A DNA stretch of 64,000 bases from Zhengella mangrovi (GCF_002727065.1 NZ_PDVP01000011.1:84703-148702); one strand, 5' to 3'. Counted from the stretch's first letter, positions 31,828-40,493 are shown. Program-made: numbers and translations. Notes: generated from the letters alone by a model not told the origin.

Positions 31828-32816
31828 GCGACCTGAGACTGTCGATCGCAATGGGGGACTACGACCGGACGCGGGCGATTCATGACGGACGGGTGAAGAT
31901 CGACGGCGTCGACCCGATCACCATGCTGCTGTCGCCGGAAGAGATGTTCTTCCGGGCCTTCCGCCACCAGGCCTTCGACGTTTCCGAACTGTCGATCTCG
32001 TCCTACTCGATCTCGGTGGCGCGGGGCGACCCGCACTACATCGCCATCCCGGTCTTCCTGTCGCGCGCCTTCCGGCACACGTCGATCTACGTTCGCAAGG
32101 ACCGGGGCATCTTCACGCCGGAGGATCTCAGGGGAAAACGGATCGGCATTGCCGAGTACCAGCTTTCCGCAAATGTCTGGTTCCGGGGCATCCTCGAGGA
32201 CGAATACGGAGTGAAGCCGTCGGAGATCGGCTGGGTGCGCGGCGGCATGAACACGGCCGGCCGGCCCGAGAAGATCAAGGTCACCCTGCCGCCGGACATC
32301 CGGATGAGCGAGGCACCGGAAGGCGGGACGCTGAACCAGATGCTGATCGACGGCCAGATCGACGGGTTCGTCGGGCCGCGTGCGCCGCGCTGTTTCGACG
32401 AGGGGCATCCCGAGATCGGCCGCCTGTTCGCCGACACGGTGGCGGAGGCGGAAGCCTATTTCCGGAAGACGCGGATCTTCCCGATCATGCATGTGCTTGG
32501 CCTGCGGCGCAGCCTCGCGGACCGCCATCCCTGGTTGCCGGGCGCGCTGCTCAAGGCCTTCGGCCAGGCCAAGCAGGTGGCCGACGAGGCGCTGTCGGAC
32601 ACGTCGGCGACGAAGGTGACCATGCCCTTCGTGGAAGACAACCTGGCCCGCGCACGGGCGCTGATGGGGCGCGACTTCTGGCCCTACGGGCTCGATGCCA
32701 ACCGCGCGGTGCTCGAAACCTTCCTGCGTTACCACCATGCCCAGGGCCTGTCGCCGCGCAAGGTCGAGGTGGACGAACTGTTCCACCCCGCCACGGTGGA
32801 AGCCTACAGCCTGTGA
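31824..32816 (+). CDS. 4,5-Dihydroxyphthalate decarboxylase family protein
   Basis: A 330-residue protein with the periplasmic-binding-protein-like fold of Pht5/OphC. It starts LRLSIAMGDYDRTRAIHDGRVKIDGVDP and has FRHQAFDVSELSISSYSISVARGDPHYIAIPVFLSRAFRHTSIYVRKDRGI and LRGKRIGIAEYQLSANVWFRGIL. No signal peptide is present, as expected for a cytoplasmic enzyme. It would remove one carboxylate from 4,5-dihydroxyphthalate to give protocatechuate. The start overlaps the dehydrogenase stop. Confidence 0.88.
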   Translation: MSDLRLSIAMGDYDRTRAIHDGRVKIDGVDPITMLLSPEEMFFRAFRHQAFDVSELSISSYSISVARGDPHYIAIPVFLSRAFRHTSIYVRKDRGIFTPEDLRGKRIGIAEYQLSANVWFRGILEDEYGVKPSEIGWVRGGMNTAGRPEKIKVTLPPDIRMSEAPEGGTLNQMLIDGQIDGFVGPRAPRCFDEGHPEIGRLFADTVAEAEAYFRKTRIFPIMHVLGLRRSLADRHPWLPGALLKAFGQAKQVADEALSDTSATKVTMPFVEDNLARARALMGRDFWPYGLDANRAVLETFLRYHHAQGLSPRKVEVDELFHPATVEAYSL

Positions 32817-32827
32817 AAGGAAGCGGC

Positions 32828-33277
32828 GTGAAGCTCGTTCCCGGTGACATCGTCGAAATCGAGACGCCCGGCGGCCCTGCCCATGTCCAGGTGATACACG
32901 ATCACCCGTCCTACCCGGAGGTGGTGCGGGTACTGACGGGCCTGCAGACCGCGCGGCCGGCCGACCTGGAAGCGCTGGCGCGCCAGGAGACCCGGTTCAT
33001 CGCCATGCTGCCGCTGGGGCGTGCGCTGGAGACGGGAAGGGTTCGCGGGACGCGGCTCGGGACCGCCGCCATTCCCGCCGAATGCAAGGCGTTTCCGACC
33101 TTCCGCATGCCGATCCGCGACCGGCAGGGCAACGTCGTCTACTGGTGGCTGTGGGACGGCGAGGGGCTGAGCCACGCGGGCGACCTGACGGCGGAGCAGG
33201 CGCTGCTGCCGATCCGCGAGGTCATGCCGGCGGAGACCTTCGTGGCCCGCCTGGCCGGGGGCCTGGACGAAACCTAG
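32828..33277 (+). CDS. Unrecognised 149-residue protein in the phthalate operon
   Basis: I do not recognise this protein. It starts at GTG 32828 with AAAGGA seven bases upstream; GTG 32813 in the same frame is the alternative and overlaps the decarboxylase stop. The sequence opens KLVPGDIVEIETPGGPAHVQVIHDHPSYPEVVRVL, which reads like a small beta-barrel with an Imm26-like wording. It continues PTFRMPIRDRQGNVVYWWLWDGEGLSHAG. There is no signal peptide, membrane segment or Cys pair. It is the last gene of the reductase-dehydrogenase-decarboxylase operon and its end overlaps the convergent MarR gene by 4 bp. Confidence 0.8.
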   Translation: MKLVPGDIVEIETPGGPAHVQVIHDHPSYPEVVRVLTGLQTARPADLEALARQETRFIAMLPLGRALETGRVRGTRLGTAAIPAECKAFPTFRMPIRDRQGNVVYWWLWDGEGLSHAGDLTAEQALLPIREVMPAETFVARLAGGLDET

Positions 33278-33783
33278 TCTTCCTGCCGCACCGTTTCGGT
33301 GTCGTCCATGCAGGCCAGGAGGTTGTCCTGGACGGCCTTGAGATGGCCGAGAAAGGCGCGCCGCTCCTCGCCGGTGAACCCGGCGACGGAATCCTCCACG
33401 ACCTGGCGGGCCAGCGGCATCAGTTCGCGCCGCAGCGCATGGCCGCGGCGGGTCAGGTAGATGTTGATCTTGCGGCGGTCGTCGGCATTCTTGACGCGGC
33501 GGACCAGGCCCCGGCGCTCCATCGACTTAATGGCGGTGAGGGTCGTCGGTTCCATCGTGCCGACGACGAGGGACAATTCGCGCTGCGTCAGGCCGTCCTG
33601 GTGCCAGAGGGCACGCAGGAAGTACCACATGCCGGGCGTGACGCCGTAGGGCTCGATCTTGAGCTGGAGGTAGCGCTGGAGAAGCCGCTGGGTCTGGCGG
33701 ACCTGGTAGCCGACACTGTCGTCAAACGGCAGGATCGCGTCATCTGTGACCTGCTGCCCCGGTCTCCTGTCGCTTTCATCCAT
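33274..33783 (-). CDS. MarR family regulator, probable regulator of the phthalate-type genes
   Basis: A 169-residue MarR protein. It reads VGYQVRQTQRLLQRYLQLKIEPYGVTPGMWYFLRALWHQDGLTQRELSLVVGTMEPTTLTAIKSMERRGLVRRVKNADDRRKINIYLTRRG, with a clear recognition helix and wing. The effector is probably an aromatic acid. It is convergent with the operon at 29694-33277 and is the only regulator between the two promoter regions that carry TTAG-N4-CTAA sites, which makes it the best candidate for binding them. Confidence 0.9.
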   Translation of the reverse strand: MDESDRRPGQQVTDDAILPFDDSVGYQVRQTQRLLQRYLQLKIEPYGVTPGMWYFLRALWHQDGLTQRELSLVVGTMEPTTLTAIKSMERRGLVRRVKNADDRRKINIYLTRRGHALRRELMPLARQVVEDSVAGFTGEERRAFLGHLKAVQDNLLACMDDTETVRQED

Positions 33784-33845
33784 GCTTCGTGTTCCCTTCG
33801 TCGACGCGGTTTACTGCGCTTCGGGGACCGCCGCAATCCTCGGGC

Positions 33846-35765
33846 CTATTCTCCGGCCTTGGGCTCCGCGGCCATGGCCGGTGGCCTGGCGGTCATCCGG
33901 GCGACGAGGGCCGCCGCGCCCACGAGGGCGAGGGCGATGGCCGCCGTCAGGTAGCCGGCCGCCAGGAACAGGAGGCCTGCAGCGAAAAGGGCGAGGCGCA
34001 CGAGGACGGGCAGGTGCCGGTTCCAGAATCCTTCCACCGCGATGGCCACGCAGACGAGGCCGGCGACGGCATTGATCGTGGTGTAGACGATCTCCCAGAC
34101 GCTGCCCTGGAGCAGGAGGCCGTGGTTGTAGACGAAGCAGAAGGGAATGAGGAAGGCGCCGATGGCGATCTTCACCGACTGCGCGGCGATCTTGAGCGGA
34201 TTCTCGTCGGCGATGGCACTGGCGGCATAGGCCGCGACCGCAACCGGCGGGGTGAGCGCCGACATGACGGCGAAATAGAGCAGGAAAAGGTGGCCGGGCA
34301 GGTCCGCCACGCCGAGCGACCGCATCACCGGCGAGATCAGCACGGCCGCCAGGATATAGGCGCTGGGCGTGGGCATGCCCATGCCGAGCAGGGTCGTCAG
34401 GAGCGCGGCGATGGTCAGCGACGAGAAGAGATCGGCGCCCGACAGCAAGAAAACCAGCGCGCTGAACTTGGAGGCCAGGCCGGTCATGGTGATGCCGCCG
34501 ATGACGAGACCGGCGGCGGCGCAGGCACCCGCGACGGGGACCGTGCGCAGGCTGGTCTCGGCCAGGATGTTGTAGATCTTGGCCGGCGACAGGCGCGTCC
34601 TGGAGCGGAACAGCGAGACCACGAAGACCGCCGTGACGCCATAAACCGCGGCGTATGTGGGCGTGTAGCCATCGACCAGCGCCCAGGTGATGGCGGCGAG
34701 CGGGATGATGAACAGGCCGCCCTCGCGCATGGTGATCCTCAGCGTGGGGATCTCGGAGCGGTCGACGCCGGCCAGCTTGTTGCGCTTGGCGCGCAGGTGA
34801 ACCTGCAGGTAGATCGGCACATAGTAGAGCAGTGCCGGGATGAGCGCGGCAAAGGCGATGTCGACATAATCGATGCCGGTATACTCGGCCATGATGAAGG
34901 CCGCCGCCCCCATGACTGGGGGCAGGAGGCTGCCACCGGTGGACGCCGCGACCTCGACGGCGCCGGCAAAGGTGGCGCGGTAGCCCATCTTCTTCATCAT
35001 CGGGATGGTGACGGCGCCGGTGGTCACGACGTCGGAGGTCGGGCTGCCCGAGATGGTGCCGTAAAGTCCGGAGGAGATGACCGCGATCTTGGCGGGGCCG
35101 CCAGGCGACTTGCCGGTCAGATAGGCGGCGAGGTTGTAGAAGAAGATCGAGCCGCCGGCGGCTGAAAGCGTGGTCCCGAACAGGACGAAGAGGAAGGCGT
35201 AGGTGGCTGCGACGCGCAGCGGAACGCCGAACAGGCCGTCGGTGGTGAAGACGATGATGTCGAGGAAATGGGTGTAGGAAATCTCGCCGTGGCCCAGAAC
35301 GCCGCCGAGGCGGTCGCCGAACAGGTTGTAGGCCAGGAAGACGAGCACGATCAGGGTGAGGCCGACGCCGACGGTGCGACGCATGGCCTCGATCGTCAGC
35401 AGGAGGATGATCGTGGCAAAGGTCACGTCGGCCGTCGAGAGGGGATCGAGCAGCGTGATGCGCTGGGCGATCATGTCGGCCTGCGACACGAAGTAGACGC
35501 CGGTCACGGCGGCGAGCAGCGCGAAAAGCCAGTCATAGAACGGGATCTTGTGGCGGTCCGAATTCGCGGTCGGGCCGATCAGGACGAAGGTGAGCGCGAG
35601 CATCAGTGACAGGAACGTCATGATGAGCGACAGGGTGTCAGCCCGCGAGAAGGCGGCCGCGTAGACGGTCCACACAGCGGTACCGGCAGCAAATGCCTTG
35701 ACGGCATGGCCGACCAGTCCACCCGGCGAGCGTCGCGCCCCGGTGTCGAAAAAGATGTTGAGCAT
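33846..35765 (-). CDS. TRAP transporter fused permease (DctQM, 4TM/12TM type)
   Basis: A protein of about 639 residues with some sixteen to eighteen hydrophobic helices. It has the TIGR02123 features: LFGTTLSAAGGSIFFYNLAAYLTG, GPAKIAVISSGLYGTISGSPTSDVVTTGAVTIPMMKKMGY and VEVAASTGGSLLPPVMGAAAFIMAEY. The C-half has LGMGMPTPSAYILAAVLISPVMRSLG. It works with the TAXI-type binding protein encoded 82 bp upstream. The start is unclear: ATG 35765 has a distant AGGAAA; GTG 35795 is in frame with no better site. Confidence 0.92.
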   Translation of the reverse strand: MLNIFFDTGARRSPGGLVGHAVKAFAAGTAVWTVYAAAFSRADTLSLIMTFLSLMLALTFVLIGPTANSDRHKIPFYDWLFALLAAVTGVYFVSQADMIAQRITLLDPLSTADVTFATIILLLTIEAMRRTVGVGLTLIVLVFLAYNLFGDRLGGVLGHGEISYTHFLDIIVFTTDGLFGVPLRVAATYAFLFVLFGTTLSAAGGSIFFYNLAAYLTGKSPGGPAKIAVISSGLYGTISGSPTSDVVTTGAVTIPMMKKMGYRATFAGAVEVAASTGGSLLPPVMGAAAFIMAEYTGIDYVDIAFAALIPALLYYVPIYLQVHLRAKRNKLAGVDRSEIPTLRITMREGGLFIIPLAAITWALVDGYTPTYAAVYGVTAVFVVSLFRSRTRLSPAKIYNILAETSLRTVPVAGACAAAGLVIGGITMTGLASKFSALVFLLSGADLFSSLTIAALLTTLLGMGMPTPSAYILAAVLISPVMRSLGVADLPGHLFLLYFAVMSALTPPVAVAAYAASAIADENPLKIAAQSVKIAIGAFLIPFCFVYNHGLLLQGSVWEIVYTTINAVAGLVCVAIAVEGFWNRHLPVLVRLALFAAGLLFLAAGYLTAAIALALVGAAALVARMTARPPAMAAEPKAGE

Positions 35766-35847
35766 GGGATTGCGTGCCGTTTCCTGCCCGATCACAAGGA
35801 ACGGCGACGCCGGGACACATCATGTATCCGGCGCCGCCATCGCAGGA

Positions 35848-36837
35848 TCAGTAGCCTGCTTCCTCGTACACCTTCTTCGCCGCCGGATGATACGGCACGG
35901 TCTTCGCGCCGGCCATCAGCTTGACGTCGAGCGGAGCCATGGCCTTGTGGACGCCATTGAGTTGGTCGACGTTGTCGACGAGCGCCTTGGCGATGTCATG
36001 CACCATGGCCTCATCGGCATCGGCGCGCACGAAGAGCTGGGCGGAGACCGTCACCGTCAGCACATCCTGGTCGGTCCAGTCATAGGCCTCGTTCTTGATC
36101 GTGTAGGGCTTGATGTCCCATTCGTCGATCACGGTCTTGGCCGTCTCCTCGGTGATCGGCAGCAGCTTGACGTCGATCGAGGAGGCCAGTTCGCGGATGG
36201 AGCTGTGGTTGACGAAGAGCGAGTTGAGGATCATGTCGATACGCCGGTCGCGCATGAGATCGCCCTGCTCGCCGGAGGCAGCGAACTGCACGTCGCCGCC
36301 CCAGGACTTGATGTTGTCGGGGCTCGCACCGATCGCGTTGAGCATGGATTCGCCGACCGAGCTGACGATGTTGCCGCGCTTGTTGAGGGCGATGCGGATC
36401 GGCAGCTTCTGGGCAGCGATGTCCTCCAGCCTGGTGACGTTGTGCTCCTTGGCATAATCGGCGTTGATGATCGCCTGCATCGGCGCCCAGGTGTAGAGCT
36501 GGGCCACGGTGGCCATGGAGGTGATCGGCGCCTGGAACGGCGGCTTGCCGCCGATGGCGAGCTTGGCCTCGGCGTCGTGGATAATGGCCAGGTCGCACTG
36601 GCCCTTGTCGAGCAGGGCGACGTTGGCGAGACCGCCGCCGGACGTCTGGTAGGTGACGGTCGAACCGGGGAAGGCCTTCTTGACGGCGGCATCGACTCCG
36701 GCGCCAAGCAGGCTCCACAGGCCGCCGGGGCTCGCACCGCACAGGGTGAGATTATAGGTCTTGGCCTCGGCACCACCGGTGACCAGAAGCATCATGGCGG
36801 CGGCGCCGGCAAGGGCGCCCGCAATTGTCTTTTTCAT
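35848..36837 (-). CDS. TAXI family TRAP transporter substrate-binding protein
   Basis: A 329-residue exported protein. The signal peptide is MKKTIAGALAGAAAMMLLVTGGAEA. The mature part starts KTYNLTLCGASPGGLWSLLGAGVDAAVKKAFPGSTVTYQTSGGGLANVALLDKGQCDLAIIHD, a typical TAXI opening. It ends KTVPYHPAAKKVYEEAGY, the usual family C-terminus. ATG 36837 follows GGGAGGAAT. It is divergent from a DMT permease gene with two TTAG-N4-CTAA sites between, so it is probably induced with the phthalate-type oxygenase. Confidence 0.92.
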   Translation of the reverse strand: MKKTIAGALAGAAAMMLLVTGGAEAKTYNLTLCGASPGGLWSLLGAGVDAAVKKAFPGSTVTYQTSGGGLANVALLDKGQCDLAIIHDAEAKLAIGGKPPFQAPITSMATVAQLYTWAPMQAIINADYAKEHNVTRLEDIAAQKLPIRIALNKRGNIVSSVGESMLNAIGASPDNIKSWGGDVQFAASGEQGDLMRDRRIDMILNSLFVNHSSIRELASSIDVKLLPITEETAKTVIDEWDIKPYTIKNEAYDWTDQDVLTVTVSAQLFVRADADEAMVHDIAKALVDNVDQLNGVHKAMAPLDVKLMAGAKTVPYHPAAKKVYEEAGY

Positions 36838-36862
36838 TGATTCCTCCCACTATCGGCAATCA

Positions 36863-36874
36863 TTAGATTGCTAA
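36863..36874. promoter_or_regulatory. TTAG-N4-CTAA operator 3
   Basis: TTAGATTGCTAA lies 26 bp upstream of the TAXI binding-protein start. Same outer tetramers as the sites at 29588 and 29650. Confidence 0.65.
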
Positions 36875-36975
36875 CTGTTTCAGGATATGGCGCTGAAATC
36901 CGATCTGTCAATCGCGTTTGCCAGCATTTGACGGCGGCTCGACAGCGCTTGCGAAACGGGATATAGCCGCAATCC

Positions 36976-36987
36976 TTAGAAGACTAA
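36976..36987. promoter_or_regulatory. TTAG-N4-CTAA operator 4
   Basis: TTAGAAGACTAA, extended by C and G to a 14-bp CTTAG-N4-CTAAG dyad, lies on the DMT side of the divergent region. Confidence 0.65.
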
Positions 36988-37056
36988 GAAACGGGAGGGG
37001 CCAGGTCGTTCGCGACCGCCAGCAGCGATGACGGGATTTCCTCCGGCGGTGCCCCA

Positions 37057-37974
37057 TTGACCGGCGAACTGCTCGCGCTTGCCGCCGCCTTTTCCTTCGG
37101 GCTTTCCAGTGTCGCCATCGCGAAGGGAGCGAAAACGAGCAGCGGCGAAAGCGGCGTCCTGCTGTCGGCCATCGCCACCGGCCTGTTCGCCGGGCTTGCC
37201 TGGGCCCTGTTCCCGGGCACGGCGGGGACCGGCGGGGGCAGTGGCGGCTTCTGGTTCTCGATCCTGTGGTTTGCCGGGTCCGGCCTGCTGGCGACGGTGG
37301 GCGGGCGCATCACCATGTTCAAGTCGATCGAATTCGCCGGCGTCATCCGGGCCTCCACGACACGGCGCCTGATGCCCTTCCTGTCGGTGCCGCTGGCCTG
37401 GCTGATCCTGGACGAGCGGATTTCGGGCATCGCCGCGGCAGGCATGGTGCTGATCGCGGTCAGCTTCGTGCTGCTCTACTGGGAGAACCGGTCCAGCATC
37501 CGGATCACCACGGACAACCCGGCGCGGCGCGCCATGATCTCGCGCGGGCTGGGTTTCGGGATCGCCTCGGCCTTCCTCTACGCGCTGAGCTTCATCGCCC
37601 GCAAGTTCGGGCTGGAACAGTACGCAAATCCGTTCTTCGGTGCCTTCGCGGGATCGCTGACGGCGCTCGTCTTCTACGGCGTCGCGGCGCTGGTCAACCG
37701 GCACTACCGGGCCGTCGTGGCCGGCGTGCTTTCGATGCCCAACCCGTGGCAGGTGCTGGCGGCCGTGCTGATGGCGGCCGGGCAGATCTCGCAGTTTGCC
37801 GCACTGATGCTGACCGGAGTCGGGCGCGTTGCCTTCATCAATTCCATCGAGGTCTACATCTCGGCGGTGCTCGCCGTGGCCGTGTTCCGGACGGAACCGA
37901 TGCCGGGGAAAACCATCATTGCCGCCACCGTCCTGGCGACCATCGGGGTCATCCTGATGTCGGTCCTGGGCTGA
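37057..37974 (+). CDS. EamA/DMT superfamily permease
   Basis: A 305-residue membrane protein with ten hydrophobic helices in two EamA halves (TGELLALAAAFSFGLSSVAIAKGAKT... and ISRGLGFGIASAFLYALSFIARKFG...). The C-half has GVGRVAFINSIEVYISAVLAVAVFRTEPM, usual for the family. It is probably a metabolite or aromatic-acid exporter or importer. The start used is TTG 37057, which fits the family N-terminus, but no Shine-Dalgarno site precedes it. The frame is open from 36988 without ATG, GTG or TTG before that point, while a strong GGGAGGGG lies at 36994-37001, so the true N-terminus may be upstream. Confidence 0.85.
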   Translation: MTGELLALAAAFSFGLSSVAIAKGAKTSSGESGVLLSAIATGLFAGLAWALFPGTAGTGGGSGGFWFSILWFAGSGLLATVGGRITMFKSIEFAGVIRASTTRRLMPFLSVPLAWLILDERISGIAAAGMVLIAVSFVLLYWENRSSIRITTDNPARRAMISRGLGFGIASAFLYALSFIARKFGLEQYANPFFGAFAGSLTALVFYGVAALVNRHYRAVVAGVLSMPNPWQVLAAVLMAAGQISQFAALMLTGVGRVAFINSIEVYISAVLAVAVFRTEPMPGKTIIAATVLATIGVILMSVLG

Positions 37975-38006
37975 GGCAGGCAAGAAAAAAAGGAAGGGAG
38001 AAAACC

Positions 38007-38732
38007 ATGCATGAAGACGACCTGAAGGACAATGCGATCAAGGACCTGGTGATCGCCAACCGGATCCTGGCGCGCGAAGGCGTGATCGACGGGTTCGGCC
38101 ATGTCAGCGTGCGCCACCCGACCAATCCCGACCGCTTCCTGCTGTCGCGGTCGCGCAGCCCGGAGGTCGTCACGCGAGACGACATCATGGAGTTCGAACT
38201 CGATGGCACCCTGGTCTCCGAGGACCACCGCCGCCCCTATGCCGAGCGGTTCATCCACGGGGCCATCTACATGGCGCGCCCGGAAGTGAACTCGGTTTCG
38301 CACCACCACGCCCCGGCCGTGATCCCGTTCTCGCTGACCGACGTGCCGCTGCGGCCGGTCTTCCACATGGCCTCGGTCATGGGCGCCGACGTGCCCGTCT
38401 GGGACAGCCAGGCGGAATTCGGCGACACCAACATGCTGGTCGATTCGCTGGAGATGGGGCATTCGCTGGCCCGGACGCTGGGCGCCAACGCAGCCGGCCT
38501 GCTGCGCGGCCACGGAGCGGTGTGTGCGGCTGCGAACCTCAAGGCCATCTGCATGGTCTCGATCTACATGCGCGACAATGCCGAACTGATCCTCAAGACG
38601 CTGCCGCTCGGACAGCCGGGCTACCTGTCGCCCGGCGAGATCGCCAAGGCCTCGGCCATGCTGTCCGGCGACATGCCGCGGGCGCGCGCCTGGGACTACT
38701 GGACGGCGCGGGCCGGTTTCCGCGGCCTCTAG
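38007..38732 (+). CDS. Class II aldolase/adducin family protein, possible dihydroxyphthalate-type decarboxylase
   Basis: A 241-residue zinc-dependent class II aldolase-fold protein. It has ANRILAREGVIDGFGHVSVRHPTNPDRFLLSRSRSPEVVTRDDIM, the metal His pair in VSHHHAPAVIPFS and the third His in LLRGHGAVCAA. It lacks a clear sugar-phosphate site. The same family contains 3,4-dihydroxyphthalate 2-decarboxylase and several hydroxy-acid decarboxylases, so a decarboxylase role is as likely as an aldol cleavage. ATG 38007 follows AGGAAGGGAG. It lies 32 bp after the DMT gene and is probably co-transcribed from the TTAG-N4-CTAA promoter region. Confidence 0.87.
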   Translation: MHEDDLKDNAIKDLVIANRILAREGVIDGFGHVSVRHPTNPDRFLLSRSRSPEVVTRDDIMEFELDGTLVSEDHRRPYAERFIHGAIYMARPEVNSVSHHHAPAVIPFSLTDVPLRPVFHMASVMGADVPVWDSQAEFGDTNMLVDSLEMGHSLARTLGANAAGLLRGHGAVCAAANLKAICMVSIYMRDNAELILKTLPLGQPGYLSPGEIAKASAMLSGDMPRARAWDYWTARAGFRGL

Positions 38733-38756
38733 GGCATAGCCGCCGGCAGACCGGTG

Positions 38757-40418
38757 TCAGGCGGCGTCGATCACCTCGAGGTGACGCTCCAGGATGGCAT
38801 CGGTGTCGATGCCGTCCGGCAGGACGCCGTACATATGGCCGCCTTGTCCGCCGAGGCGCGTGGCGCAGAAGGCGCGCGCGACCGGTTCCGGCGCCACCTG
38901 CACAAGCAGCGCGCCCTGGAGGACGAGCGCCATGCGTTCGACCAGCAGGCGGCCGGCGCCCTCGCCCAGCGGGGCATCGAGCATCGCCCTGAGGTCACGC
39001 ACGGCGGCGTCGAGGTCGCCATAGCGGCCAAGCGCCGGACTGATCGCGGCGAAAAACGCGACGAGGGCCTCGGGTTCCTTGCGCAGGGTGCGCAGGACAT
39101 CGAGAACGATGACGTTGCCCGAGCCTTCCCAGATGGCATTGAGCGGCGATTCGCGGAACAGGCGCGGCATGGGTGTCTCCTCCACGTAGCCGACGCCGCC
39201 ATGGCATTCCATGCATTCGAACACGAAATTCGGGTTGCGCTTGGTCAGCCAGTACTTGGCCAGCGCAACGGCCAGTCGTGCGAAGGCCCTTGAGGATGGG
39301 TCGGTCTCGCCGAAGGCCCGGGCCACGCGCGCACCGAGCACGACGGCAGCCTCGTATTCGACCGCGAGGTCGGCGAGGACGAGACGCATCAGCGGCTGGT
39401 CGATCAGCGTCTTCTGGAAGGCGCGGCGGCCACGCACGTGGTTGAGCGCCTGGATGAAGGCCATGCGCATGATCCCGACCGTTCCCGAGACCGTGCCGAG
39501 CCGCGTGTGGTGGACCATGTCGATGATGACGTTGACGCCCCGGCCCTGTTCTCCGAGCAGGATGGCAAAGGCGCCGTGATACTCGATCTCGCTGGACGCG
39601 TTGGACTTGTTGCCGAGCTTGTCCTTCAGCCGCATGACATGGATGGTGTTGCGGCGGCCGTCCGGGGTGATGCGCGGCACCAGGAAGCAGGACAGGCCGG
39701 CGTCGGTATAGGCGAGCGTCAGGAAGCCGTCCGACATGGGGGCGGAGCAGAACCACTTGTGGCCGACGAGGCGATAGTGGCCGGCTTCCTCGTCGATCGG
39801 GATGGCGCGGGTGGAATTGGCGCGCACGTCGCTGCCGCCCTGCTTCTCGGTCATCGCCATGCCCATGGTGATGCCGGCCTTGTCGCCGATGGGGCGCAGG
39901 TCGGGATCGTAGGAGCCGCCAAGGATCCGGTCGAGCCAGGGGCGGGCCACGTCGCCCTGCTGCCTGAGCGAGGCGACCACGGCATAGGTCATGTTGATCG
40001 GGCACATGGTGCCGGACTCGGCCTGGGTGAACAGGGCCAGAAGGCCGAAGTGGCCGACGTGGGCCGACGGATCGCCGGTCGTCCAGGCCACGTCATGGAT
40101 GTTGTGCTCCATGGCGAGCGTCATCAGGTGATGGTAGCTCGGGTGGAAGCGCACCTCGTCGAGGCGGCGGCCGTAGCGGTCGAAGGAAACCAGTTCCGGG
40201 GTGTGGCGGTTGGCCAGGTCGCCCCATTCGAGGACCTGCTGCGAGCCCACCGCGGCGCCGAGGCGCGTCATGCGGCCATCCAGCCAGTCACCGGCTTCAC
40301 GGCGGATCGCATCCCGCATGGCCGGGTCGTTGAGATAGAAGTTGCGGCCCAGGTATTCGTCAGGCTGGTTGGCCACGTCATGGGTTTCAAGTTCCGTGGC
40401 CGGTGCAAACTTGGTCAT
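38757..40418 (-). CDS. AidB-like acyl-CoA dehydrogenase
   Basis: A 553-residue flavoprotein of the AidB branch. It starts with an extra N-terminal region (NQPDEYLGRNFYLNDPAMRDAIRREAGDW) as in AidB. The FAD segment is GMAMTEKQGGSDVRANSTRAIP and the W-F-C-S motif is HKWFCSAPMSDGFLTLAYT. The catalytic Glu region is PLFRESPLNAIWEGSGNVIVLDVLR, with the usual Glu present. AidB in E. coli binds DNA in the alkylation response; many relatives are plain isovaleryl-CoA-type dehydrogenases. ATG 40418 follows GGAGGACCGCC. It is alone in its strand block and convergent with the aldolase gene. Confidence 0.92.
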   Translation of the reverse strand: MTKFAPATELETHDVANQPDEYLGRNFYLNDPAMRDAIRREAGDWLDGRMTRLGAAVGSQQVLEWGDLANRHTPELVSFDRYGRRLDEVRFHPSYHHLMTLAMEHNIHDVAWTTGDPSAHVGHFGLLALFTQAESGTMCPINMTYAVVASLRQQGDVARPWLDRILGGSYDPDLRPIGDKAGITMGMAMTEKQGGSDVRANSTRAIPIDEEAGHYRLVGHKWFCSAPMSDGFLTLAYTDAGLSCFLVPRITPDGRRNTIHVMRLKDKLGNKSNASSEIEYHGAFAILLGEQGRGVNVIIDMVHHTRLGTVSGTVGIMRMAFIQALNHVRGRRAFQKTLIDQPLMRLVLADLAVEYEAAVVLGARVARAFGETDPSSRAFARLAVALAKYWLTKRNPNFVFECMECHGGVGYVEETPMPRLFRESPLNAIWEGSGNVIVLDVLRTLRKEPEALVAFFAAISPALGRYGDLDAAVRDLRAMLDAPLGEGAGRLLVERMALVLQGALLVQVAPEPVARAFCATRLGGQGGHMYGVLPDGIDTDAILERHLEVIDAA

Positions 40419-40493
40419 GGCGGTCCTCCCCGTGCACGTCCGCGACCCATGTGAGGGAAGCAGGCGGTTCCCGTCAACGCCACCCTGCGGCAA

